From positions 1 through 64,000 of the forward strand of contig NZ_BCVH01000016.1 of assembly GCF_001591645.1 (NCBI RefSeq): a stretch of DNA of 64,000 nt, in the 5' to 3' direction. This DNA is from Robertmurraya korlensis NBRC 107688 (GTDB taxonomy: Bacteria; Bacillota; Bacilli; Bacillales; Cytobacillaceae). The translations under genes were made by a program, and so were the position numbers. Numbering within the stretch: position 1 is the stretch's first letter; each line of letters starts with the position of its first letter. Below the pieces are notes generated by a model. It did not search any database. It had not been told where the DNA came from and worked only from the letters and a program-made list of their open reading frames with translations. Positions 56,855 through 64,000 of the stretch are shown piece after piece.

Positions 56855-58483
56855 TTACTCTTTTACGCTAATTCCTGTAAATGGATGTTCATCTCGGTTA
56901 CCAGGAAATGTAAAGTTAGAAATATCCTTTTTATAAATTGCTATTTTCTTGATATACGAAATAGGGAGTATTGCACCCTGCTCTTGTAATGATCCTAAGA
57001 TTTCTGAATATAGTTGTTGACGCTCAGCTTCATCTGTTGTTTGCGTAACTTTAGCGATTTGGCTAAGGATTTCTTCTTTGTTAGAATAAGCTGAAATGGC
57101 TTCATTAAATCCAAAACCTTCTGTAGCAACTATGTTTACAAAAGTATGTGGGTCATATGGAGCACCATAGTTACTGAAGAAGTTCATATCGAACTCATTC
57201 GCTTTGAATCTCTCAACTTGAGTCGTAAGCTCCACACCTACAATATTTAATTTAACACCTAATCCTGCCCACTCTGATTGTAATGTTTCAGCCATTGTCT
57301 TTTGGATAGATTCAGCTGAGTTATACATTAACTCTACTTCTAGTGGTTTTCCATCTTTTTCACGAACACTTTTACCTTCTGGCAGCTTCCAGCCAGCTTC
57401 ATCTAATAGTTGCTTCGCTTTTTCTACATTATATTTTACTGTATTTACATCAATATCTGAAGTATAAGGGAAGTTTGTTGGTAAGATATAGTCAGCCTTC
57501 TCTTCCAATCCAGATGTAACTCCCTCAACCATTGCTGCTTTATCAAATCCATAATGTAATGCTTGACGAACACGTTCATCGGATAGTTGTTCTTTCGTTG
57601 TATTTAAAACAAGCTGTCTAGTAGCAACTGGTTCTGAAATACTAGTCCCGTAAGACCCTGTTGATTTTAATTGATTAAACGAATCTATACTAATAACACC
57701 CTCACCATAAACAAGGTCTAATTCACCTTTTTCGAAAGCAAGTACACGAGTTTCGGCATCAGGAATGATTTTAACCGTAATCTTCTCTACGCTTGGGAGT
57801 TCTCCCCAATACGCTTCGTTACGTGTGAAGACAGCGTACTCGTCTACTTTATAATCATCAAGTACCCATGGACCTGTCCCAACTGGCTTTTCTACCCCTT
57901 TGGACGTGTCCCCATCTTGAGGGAAACCAGCTTCTCCAAGGAATCGAACAGGACGTACAACAGCTAACTCCTGGATCGTAGGATAATAGGGTTCAGTTAA
58001 CGTTAATTTAAACGTATTCTCATCGATTACCTCTGTTTGAGCTATCTTTGAAATAAATCCTAACCAACTATGAAAATCTACATTTTTAAGTATAGCATCA
58101 AAGTTCTTTTTCACAATCTCTGCATTAAAACTAGTACCATCAGAAAACTTTACATTTTGGCGTAAATGGAATAAATATTCCTTCCCATCCGGAGAAATCT
58201 CCCAAGACTCTGCTAAATGTGGTTTTAGCTCTCCTCCATCACCGTAGCTCACTAAAGGTTCATATACCATTGACTGAGAAAATAATTGAGACGGATTGTA
58301 CACATGTGGATTCAATTCACCGATATCTCTAGGCCATGCAAAAGTAAGCGCATTTTCACTCTTACTTGTAGTTTCCTCTTTATTTTCTACTGATTCATTT
58401 GAACAACCGATTAAAGCTATTGATAAAATAAGAATAATCACAGATATAAGTAAAACTGGTTTTTTCATTATTTGATTAGACAT
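56855..58483 (-). CDS. Nickel-type ABC transporter substrate-binding lipoprotein (NikA-like)
   Basis: The 542-residue lipoprotein has a signal ending SIALIGC (lipid Cys). The mature part closely follows E. coli NikA: LTFAWPRDIGELNPHVYNPS, QSMVYEPLVSYGDGG, VGTGPWVLDDYKVDEY, NYGAPYDPHTFVN and the end LPISYIKKI. NikA-type proteins bind nickel or cobalt through a small chelator such as histidine or an opine metallophore. The start at 58483 (MSNQIMKKP) has AGGAGGAG nine bases upstream; the longer frame runs into the Fur box. It is the first gene of the operon. Confidence 0.88.
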   Translation of the reverse strand: MSNQIMKKPVLLISVIILILSIALIGCSNESVENKEETTSKSENALTFAWPRDIGELNPHVYNPSQLFSQSMVYEPLVSYGDGGELKPHLAESWEISPDGKEYLFHLRQNVKFSDGTSFNAEIVKKNFDAILKNVDFHSWLGFISKIAQTEVIDENTFKLTLTEPYYPTIQELAVVRPVRFLGEAGFPQDGDTSKGVEKPVGTGPWVLDDYKVDEYAVFTRNEAYWGELPSVEKITVKIIPDAETRVLAFEKGELDLVYGEGVISIDSFNQLKSTGSYGTSISEPVATRQLVLNTTKEQLSDERVRQALHYGFDKAAMVEGVTSGLEEKADYILPTNFPYTSDIDVNTVKYNVEKAKQLLDEAGWKLPEGKSVREKDGKPLEVELMYNSAESIQKTMAETLQSEWAGLGVKLNIVGVELTTQVERFKANEFDMNFFSNYGAPYDPHTFVNIVATEGFGFNEAISAYSNKEEILSQIAKVTQTTDEAERQQLYSEILGSLQEQGAILPISYIKKIAIYKKDISNFTFPGNRDEHPFTGISVKE

Positions 58484-58503
58484 TATAATTGCTCCTCCTA
58501 TGC

Positions 58504-58553
58504 TGATAATGATAACTATTATCAATAGTAGAGTCGAAGCATCTAATTGTCAA
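58504..58553 (-). promoter_or_regulatory. Promoter and Fur box of the nik-like operon
   Basis: Minus-strand TTGACA (58548-58553), a 17-base spacer and TACTAT (58525-58530) make a good sigma-A promoter. Directly after the -10 lies TGATAATAGTTATCATTATCA (58504-58524), containing the 7-1-7 Fur pattern TGATAAT-N-RTTATCA with one mismatch, plus an extra overlapping half-site. It ends 21 bases before the start codon. Repression by iron-loaded Fur is expected; a Zur site would show TCGTAAT instead. Confidence 0.8.
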
Positions 58554-58621
58554 TACAATTTCCAATTGTCACAAAGTATTCACTATATATATGTTTGTTG
58601 TGTTTTTTATACCTAACTATA

Positions 58622-58652
58622 ATAAAAGGGGCTTCCCAACTAAGAGAGCCCC
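58622..58652 (-). terminator. Terminator of the XRE-cupin gene
   Basis: Minus-strand GGGGCT pairs with AGCCCC across a loop of 13 bases, followed by TTTTATT. It lies 40 bases after the stop at 58692. Confidence 0.65.
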
Positions 58653-58691
58653 ATAAAATCACTATAATTAACATTTGGTGTGCGTAAGGAT

Positions 58692-59264
58692 CTAAAGTTC
58701 AACTTGAGTACGAGAGTAGTATATGGCCATATTTATTTCACATGCTGTTTTTGTCGTATTTTCATAGACTTGACAATTATCCGTTGTAAAGGAGACTGAA
58801 TCTCCATTATTAATCGTAAATGATTCTTCCTCACCAATTTTTACAGTAAGTCTTCCGGAATAGACAGTGATAGACTTCACTGTTCCAGATCCACTTCGTT
58901 CAGAAAAATGCATACATCCAGGTAACAAACGAATTCGATAGATTTCAACAGGAATACCAGGGGATGAAAAGGTGTTGTAGACTTCAAATAAGTTATCATC
59001 ATCTGTAAAAAAGGGTTGTTCCTCTACTTTTTTGATTTTGACCGAGGGATTGGTCGTTATGAAAGAAGCAAACGGAATCTGAAGTCCTGCTGCTATTTTC
59101 CAAAGAGTAGAAACGGTAGGGTTAGAGGTGCCACGCTCAATTTGTCCGATCATTGGTTTGCTAACACCTGTTAAATCAGCCAAATCTTCTAATGTTAAAT
59201 TCCGCTGCTGTCGGAAATAACGTAACTGTTCGCCGATTTGGACAGATAAAGAGTTTTTATCCAT
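58692..59264 (-). CDS. XRE-family regulator with C-terminal cupin domain
   Basis: The 190-residue DNA-binding protein has an N-terminal helix-turn-helix (about 10-62, LTLEDLADLTGVSKPMIGQI) and a C-terminal cupin (about 90-185, GSGTVKSITVYSGRLTVKIG), which usually senses an amino acid or other small metabolite. It is divergent from the aminotransferase gene across a 248-base gap, and that gene is its most likely target. The start at 59264 (MDKNSLSVQI) has AGAAAGGG upstream; the frame to 59291 begins inside that site. Confidence 0.88.
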   Translation of the reverse strand: MDKNSLSVQIGEQLRYFRQQRNLTLEDLADLTGVSKPMIGQIERGTSNPTVSTLWKIAAGLQIPFASFITTNPSVKIKKVEEQPFFTDDDNLFEVYNTFSSPGIPVEIYRIRLLPGCMHFSERSGSGTVKSITVYSGRLTVKIGEEESFTINNGDSVSFTTDNCQVYENTTKTACEINMAIYYSRTQVEL

Positions 59265-59512
59265 ATTTAATTTTACCCTTTCTGTATGCAATATTACACA
59301 TCATGTTATTATAATATATTTATCATAAGTCAGAAAATTGTCAATACACCGACTATTGGTTAAATAATTTATTTAATTTTTCAAAATATTTTCAAAAAAC
59401 CATTGCACAACCCGGATGTTATATTGTACTATTTAAAACAATATATCATATACCAATTTACATTAACGTTTGATTAACTAAAATAGACCATTAATAGAAG
59501 GAAGCGACCACC

Positions 59513-60703
59513 ATGGATTATACATTTGCACCTCAAACCAAAAACTATGCATCCTCTGCAGTAAGAGACATTCTTAAGGTTACACAACAAGGACATGTAA
59601 TCTCTTTTGCTGGTGGATTACCAGCCGAAGATATCTTTCCTCTTGAACAAGTTAAAATTGCCTACGATAAAGTTTTTGCTTCAGGAAATTCGTCTTTGCA
59701 ATATGGTTTAACAGAAGGGTTTATCCCGCTTAGAGAGGCCATTAAAGCAAAGATGGAGGATAGAGGAATCACATCTACTATTGATAACATCCTTGTAACA
59801 ACAGGATCCCAGCAAGCCATTGACTTGTTTTCACGGATTATGCTAACGCCTGGAGATGTTATCCTTACAGAGGATCCCACCTACTTAGCAGCTTTGCAGG
59901 TGTTTCGATCTTACGGCGCAAATGTCATCTCCGTAGACAGTGATGAACATGGAATGTTACCTGAAGACTTAAAAGAGAAGTTGGAAACATGGAGTCCCAA
60001 ATTTGTTTATGTCATTCCTACCTTTGCTAATCCAGATGGGAAGGTCTGGAGCAATGATAGACGACAAAAGCTTTTAAGTCTTTGCCAAGAATATAATGTC
60101 CTAGTTTTAGAGGACGATCCATATGGGGATATACAGTTTCATCCTGAGGAACAATATTGCCCAGTAGCCTCTTTTGACTACGAACATAGACATGTTATCT
60201 ATACAAGTACATTTTCAAAGTCCGTTGTTCCTGCACTAAGAACAGGCTGGGTAACCGGACCATCGGAAGTCATCAATATGATGGTACAAGCGAAGCAGAT
60301 GAATGATTTACATTCCAGTTCGATAGACCAACAGGCTCTTTATTATCTACTACGCGATTTTAACCTTGCATCCCATATCGATTTAATTAGAAGTGTCTAC
60401 TATGAACGGATGACCATCATGAGAGATTATTTAAATAAATTAGGTCCTGATTTATTCAAATGGAAGGAACCAAAAGGCGGAATGTTTATCTGGGTGGAAG
60501 GCAATAAAGATCTAAACACAACCGCTCTATTAAACCAAGCAGTTGAAAAAGGGGTTGCCTTTGTTCCAGGAGCTCCATTCTACGTGAATGCACCAAAGAA
60601 CAACACCTTCAGACTTAACTTTAGCCATTCAACTCCTGAGACCATTGAACTCGGTATGGACCGACTATTAAGTGTTTTACTACAGCCTGAGGCAGTAAGA
60701 TAA
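59513..60703 (+). CDS. PLP-dependent aminotransferase (class I/II, 2-aminoadipate transaminase-like)
   Basis: The 396-residue fold-type-I aminotransferase has VISFAGGLPAEDIFPLE near the start, LQYGLTEGFIPLREA, the substrate/PLP loop IPTFANPDGKVW and the Schiff-base lysine Lys236 in TSTFSKSVVPALRTGW. It resembles LysN/kynurenine-aminotransferase and the catalytic part of MocR regulators but has no DNA-binding domain. Substrate unknown; aromatic or branched amino acids or 2-aminoadipate are typical. GGAAG lies ten bases before the ATG. Control by the divergent XRE-cupin protein is likely. Confidence 0.87.
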   Translation: MDYTFAPQTKNYASSAVRDILKVTQQGHVISFAGGLPAEDIFPLEQVKIAYDKVFASGNSSLQYGLTEGFIPLREAIKAKMEDRGITSTIDNILVTTGSQQAIDLFSRIMLTPGDVILTEDPTYLAALQVFRSYGANVISVDSDEHGMLPEDLKEKLETWSPKFVYVIPTFANPDGKVWSNDRRQKLLSLCQEYNVLVLEDDPYGDIQFHPEEQYCPVASFDYEHRHVIYTSTFSKSVVPALRTGWVTGPSEVINMMVQAKQMNDLHSSSIDQQALYYLLRDFNLASHIDLIRSVYYERMTIMRDYLNKLGPDLFKWKEPKGGMFIWVEGNKDLNTTALLNQAVEKGVAFVPGAPFYVNAPKNNTFRLNFSHSTPETIELGMDRLLSVLLQPEAVR

Positions 60704-60737
60704 TTCATCACAAAATAACCACTCCCTAACTCTGAAC

Positions 60738-60914
60738 TGCACCCCTTAAAGTAGATGTTGAAAAACCCCTTTCAGGGCAACACTTACTTTTAGGGGTGAT
60801 TTTTTATGTCAATTAAAGGACAACAGTACCAAAACTACTCATCCGACTTAAAAATTGAAGCGTCCAAATGAAGCAGCATTTATTGATAAGAGAGGGCGTC
60901 GCGAAGAATATTAA
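60738..60914 (+). mobile_element. IS3-family element remnant
   Basis: TGCACCCCTTAAAGTAGATG at 60738 looks like an IS3/IS150-type terminal repeat. From 60806 a frame reads MSIKGQQYQNYSSDLKIEA, an IS3 orfA start, and stops after 21 codons. In the next frame from 60861, RPNEAAFIDKRGRREEY is a later piece of the same orfA type. The middle of orfA and all of orfB are gone. A further frame to about 61003 ends LFSQDEVAWAKLL and is unassigned. Confidence 0.7.
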
Positions 60915-61022
60915 ATAAAGCCAAGCCGATTTTAGGGAAAGATACTGATTATATAATTGAACTTTTTTCTCAGGATGAAGTGGCATGGGCAAAGCTTTTG
61001 TAAAGACTATAGTTCCTGTATG

Positions 61023-61070
61023 AATACACTACCTGTTTCCTAAACTCCATAGGGAACAGGTAGTGTATTT
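61023..61070 (+). terminator. Strong terminator between the IS remnant and the kinase gene
   Basis: AATACACTACCTGTTtCC pairs with GGgAACAGGTAGTGTATT, followed by TTTAT on the plus strand. It may serve the aminotransferase transcript and, in reverse, the kinase gene. Confidence 0.75.
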
Positions 61071-61088
61071 TTATACGGTTTTATTACC

Positions 61089-62399
61089 CTATTTAATTGG
61101 AATTTCCACACGAGCAATTGTCTGATTTTCATTAGAATTAATTGATATGTTCCCACCATACCTACTTACTACTTCTTTAACGATAAATAGACCTTGTCCC
61201 CTAATTTTCCCCTGCTGTCCTTTCTTAGTGGAGAAACCTCTTATATATATCTGTTCTTTGTCCATTTCATTAATTGTAGGTCCTGTATTTGTAATTTCGA
61301 ATATGTAGGTATCTGAAATCACTTTACAAACTATTTTTATTTTTCGTTCTTGTTCAGGAAGTTCTATTGTCGCTTCTATGGCATTGTCAATTAAATTGGA
61401 TAATATTTTAATTAATTCTGTTGTCTTTATTTTGTTAAATGAATCATGAAAAACATCAAAATGTACATCAATGTTATGATTTTGAGCCGAGAGCTTTTTC
61501 GTTTGCAAAAGCACTGATAACCCAGGATTACTTACTCCTAATGTAATCGATTTAATCAAGTGTACTTCATTAGAGAGATTGGTTAGATATTCGAGCGCTT
61601 TACCATGATGTCCGAGTTTTAGCAGGCCGTGTAGTACCTGAATGTGATTTAAAAAATCATGCCGTAAAGATTGAACAGAGGATATTAATGACTGAAGTTC
61701 TAACTGATAGGTATCTTCAGTATCCCCTACTTCTTTTTTTAACTCTCGTGTATACCAATTTTGGATTATTAGAAAAGAGACAAGCATGAGAATAACAAAT
61801 AAACCGTTAAAAACAAGACTTAAAATACTGCTTTTTAATGCCTTTCCACTAATATGATTAATAACATCTGCACTTATGTCGATTGCAAGGTAGCCAATAA
61901 TTCCACTCAACGGATCCTCAATCGGTACGCCAACTGTTAAATAATCTCCATATATAGGATCCGTTATTATGTCAGTTGAAAATATCATACCCCTGTATGC
62001 CATCCCTACCTGTTCTTCTGGAACTGTACAGATTCCTCCGATAGGAAATTCCTCTTTTATCTCTTCCGGCAATGCAGCAATCATGACCTTAGATACTTTA
62101 GAATTATCGACAGCAAGTGTATACACATGTAATGCACCACTTTTTTCCCTAGCATCTTCTAAATAACGTTTAATGACTGAATACTCCTTATTTTTCTTAG
62201 GATTTTCAAGAAACAGCTTATAAGTCTCTACATCTATTGATGCAGCTATTGATTTGGCAACTTCAATATTCTGATTAGCAATGGCGTTTTCCGTTGTTTT
62301 TATAATGCGATAATAAGAAACAAGTATATTAACCATTATAAAAATTACTAATAATAGAATAGATACAACAAAAATGGACTTCAACCTCTTATTTTTCAT
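61089..62399 (-). CDS. Sensor histidine kinase, Spo0B-like dimerisation (orphan)
   Basis: The 436-residue membrane kinase has helix 1 (about 8-30), an extracytoplasmic Cache-like sensor (about 31-195, GALHVYTLAVDNS, TDIITDPIYGDYLTVG), helix 2 (about 200-222), a Spo0B-type domain with phospho-acceptor His247 in SLRHDFLNHIQVLHGLLKLG, and an HATPase domain (N-box NLIDNAIEAT, G-box GKIRGQGLFIV). It resembles the CitA/DcuS/AgrC group. No response regulator is adjacent in the window. The start at 62399 (MKNKRLKS) has AGAGGATG upstream. Confidence 0.88.
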   Translation of the reverse strand: MKNKRLKSIFVVSILLLVIFIMVNILVSYYRIIKTTENAIANQNIEVAKSIAASIDVETYKLFLENPKKNKEYSVIKRYLEDAREKSGALHVYTLAVDNSKVSKVMIAALPEEIKEEFPIGGICTVPEEQVGMAYRGMIFSTDIITDPIYGDYLTVGVPIEDPLSGIIGYLAIDISADVINHISGKALKSSILSLVFNGLFVILMLVSFLIIQNWYTRELKKEVGDTEDTYQLELQSLISSVQSLRHDFLNHIQVLHGLLKLGHHGKALEYLTNLSNEVHLIKSITLGVSNPGLSVLLQTKKLSAQNHNIDVHFDVFHDSFNKIKTTELIKILSNLIDNAIEATIELPEQERKIKIVCKVISDTYIFEITNTGPTINEMDKEQIYIRGFSTKKGQQGKIRGQGLFIVKEVVSRYGGNISINSNENQTIARVEIPIK

Positions 62400-62876
62400 A
62401 AAACATCCTCTTAGCACATTTTCTTTATGCGTTTAGAAATTATGTAAACTGCATGATCTTATAGTTTTTTCCTTCAGGTATTTCTACAATATTGCAACTT
62501 GTGGGTAAAAGAACAACACCCTCTCTTAGGTTGATCTTAGAGAGGATGTTTGTTCTGTCTCGTATAAGAAAAATTATAGACGATGGACCATGGGTACGGT
62601 CCTCTTCCCTTTATAATATTCCCTTTAGCTTTTCCTCTTACCCTTAAGGTAGTTTTGCCAAATTAATTAAATACTAGGAATATCGTACCACGAAAAATAT
62701 CGTTTTTATATAATTTCTCATTTAATTCAATAATTCAGTTATGTATACCTTTTCTATATAAACTCTTAATTTTTTAAAACAGTTATTGCCGTTGGTGTCC
62801 ACCACTCATAATTGCGTTAGTCCCTACCATAAGAATTTAGAAAATAAACGTATTATTTTTCTATTTATTTAAGCAT

Positions 62877-62910
62877 AAAAAAAGAAACCGAATCGGTTTC
62901 TTTTTTCTTT
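62877..62910 (-). terminator. Bidirectional terminator
   Basis: AAAGAAACCGA and TCGGTTTCTTT form a near-perfect palindrome with A- and T-runs on both sides. It follows the broken Cys-rich gene. The gap 62400-62876 holds two further imperfect hairpins (CCTCTCTtAG...CTtAGAGAGG near 62518-62544, GGACC...GGTCC near 62584-62601) and no gene. Confidence 0.75.
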
Positions 62911-62917
62911 TTATTAA

Positions 62918-63425
62918 TTAACTACTGCAGCCGCCTCCACAACTGGAGCAGCTAGAACCTCCTGAATCTCCACCGCCACTTGAATCACTACTACAAGCAA
63001 AACCAGAACAAGAAGATCCTCCACCGTAAATAGCTCCCTTTTGGTATTCTTCAGGAACGACTTCACTCATATGCTCATGAAATTGATCTTCATCGTAGAT
63101 TGAATAATAGACAGCTGCCCCCGCTGCTAAGGAATACAAGTATGTTACTTGTTGATGTATGTGGATCAAACTTCTTTGAGCCGGTGTTTTGCAGCTCGGC
63201 CTCATGAATCTCATTTTTCATTTTACGAATTAAATATCTTTTCACTTCCAACCAATCTTCATTTCTTCTAAAATATTTTGATAGTAGCTCATCTTCAGGT
63301 AATAGGCGAAAATCATCTAAAATTTCACGCTTAATGGGGTTCTGTAAAAAGCTCCCCCAGATCGCTCTACTGTTCGTGGTTACTTCAAATAAACTAATAT
63401 AGACCCAATCAAAAATGTCTCGCTT
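62918..63425 (-). pseudogene. Frameshifted gene with Cys/Gly/Ser-rich tail
   Basis: The C-terminal frame (62918 to about 63200) reads VTYLYSLAAGAAVYYSIYDE, EDQFHEHMSEVVPEEYQKGA, then a tail of repeated GGGSSCSG and SCSSCGGGCSS. The N-terminal part is in another frame (63425 to about 63140): DIFDWVYISLFEVTTNSRAI, WGSFLQNPIKREILDDFRLL, then EVKRYLIRKMKNEIHEAEL. Joining needs one frameshift near 63150-63200, and no start codon is visible before a TAA at 63426-63428. I read it as a broken gene of unknown family; similar Cys/Gly tails occur on several uncharacterised Bacillus proteins. Confidence 0.55.
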
Positions 63426-63513
63426 TTAGGCATAGTTTAGAAATTATCCTTTTAATCATCTATTGTTGGAAATGTAAATATATGTCGAAACAATAATAAA
63501 TGCTATCTAAAAT

Positions 63514-64000
63514 TTATATGTCTAATGAATTTAATGGATTGTATTTGTCATTTTGTTCCCTTAGTTCATTCCCCCACATTGCTACATACTTCATGGTTAC
63601 AGCAATGTTCTGGTGTCTCATCAACTTCTGAATCGCAAACGCACTCATTCCTGACATTGCTAGTCGATGGCAAAATGTATGACGGAAAGTGTGAGCGAAA
63701 ACTCGAATATCCTTAAAATTCATTTTTCCTCCTAAGTACTTAAAGACAAGCATAGTTGCATTTTCAGTCATTTGATTGTTATCACGTTTAACAAATACAT
63801 AATCACTTATAATACCCCAATACTGTTTACAGAAAGAGTGATAGCCTGCCAGTTCTTTTACCAACTTATCCGTAATAGGAATTGTTTCTTTCCTCCTGCT
63901 CTTTCCAAAAACAGAGATTGTCTTATTAATGAAATCCACGTCAGACCATTGAAGATTGATAATCTCCCCCCGTCTTATACCAGTACCTAGAATCGTTACA
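63514..64000 (-). CDS. Tyrosine recombinase/phage integrase, C-terminal part (cut by window edge)
   Basis: The frame stays open to the right edge, so at least 162 residues of a longer protein are seen, beginning VTILGTGIRRGEIINLQWSD. The catalytic set is present: Arg in GIRRGE, His-x-x-Arg in AHTFRHTFCHRL, a further His in LMRHQNIAVTMKYVA and the nucleophile Tyr in MKYVAM. It is an XerC/phage-integrase type site-specific recombinase and probably belongs to an integrated element to the right. The N-terminal core-binding domain is outside the window. Confidence 0.88.
   Translation of the reverse strand, partial: VTILGTGIRRGEIINLQWSDVDFINKTISVFGKSRRKETIPITDKLVKELAGYHSFCKQYWGIISDYVFVKRDNNQMTENATMLVFKYLGGKMNFKDIRVFAHTFRHTFCHRLAMSGMSAFAIQKLMRHQNIAVTMKYVAMWGNELREQNDKYNPLNSLDI

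Noticed and set aside
59292-59512. Small gene between the XRE regulator and the aminotransferase
   Set aside because: The divergent gap is AT-rich, with no frame carrying a ribosome binding site; it should hold the two promoters.

Overview
This window comes from a low-GC Gram-positive chromosome, most likely a Bacillaceae species (Bacillus or a close relative). The evidence is the strong AGGAGG ribosome binding sites, frequent TTG/GTG starts, two guanine-type purine riboswitches, the glcT-ptsG antitermination arrangement, and the block yeaC-yeaD-yebA-guaA-pbuG, which has the same order as in Bacillus subtilis. I see no tRNA, rRNA or CRISPR array.

Layout. 0.5-3.7 kb: glucose PTS (ptsG) and its antiterminator glcT, with a RAT/terminator switch between them. 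3.7-11.5 kb: purine permease and GMP synthetase, each behind its own guanine riboswitch, then the yebA-yeaD-yeaC membrane/AAA+ operon. 11.8-14.9 kb: family-65 disaccharide phosphorylase plus beta-phosphoglucomutase, behind a LacI-type operator. 14.9-15.1 kb: a strict 20-bp-period, seven-unit repeat. 15.1-27.8 kb: a large secreted nuclease/5'-nucleotidase, a VWA lipoprotein, an MFS exporter, a chemoreceptor and a MacB-like ABC exporter.

28.0-47.5 kb is the most interesting part: a complete type VII (Ess/Yuk) secretion locus read leftward. Its order is esxA-esaA-essA-esaB-essB-essC, followed by four small accessory genes and a polymorphic-toxin array. Two intact toxins share their first ~410 residues in register but carry unrelated C-terminal tips. 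One tip is a DNA/RNA non-specific endonuclease with a YezG-type immunity gene. The other tip, with its 130-residue immunity candidate, I do not recognise. Between and after them lie an N-terminal toxin remnant, an orphan nuclease-tip fragment with an intact YezG-like immunity gene, a half immunity gene abutting an unidentified ~270-bp insert, a decayed immunity-like fragment, and three look-alike terminators. This looks like an actively rearranging toxin/immunity cassette array.

48.0-53.3 kb: a second chemoreceptor, then a likely Fnr-activated DUF1858/DUF438-hemerythrin operon, a DUF454 protein and a DUF4317 protein. 53.3-58.6 kb: a five-gene nickel/peptide-type ABC importer with a Fur box at its promoter. 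58.7-64.0 kb: an XRE-cupin regulator divergent from a PLP aminotransferase, an IS3-like remnant, an orphan sensor kinase, a broken Cys/Gly-rich gene, and a tyrosine recombinase running off the right edge. That suggests an integrated element continues beyond the window.
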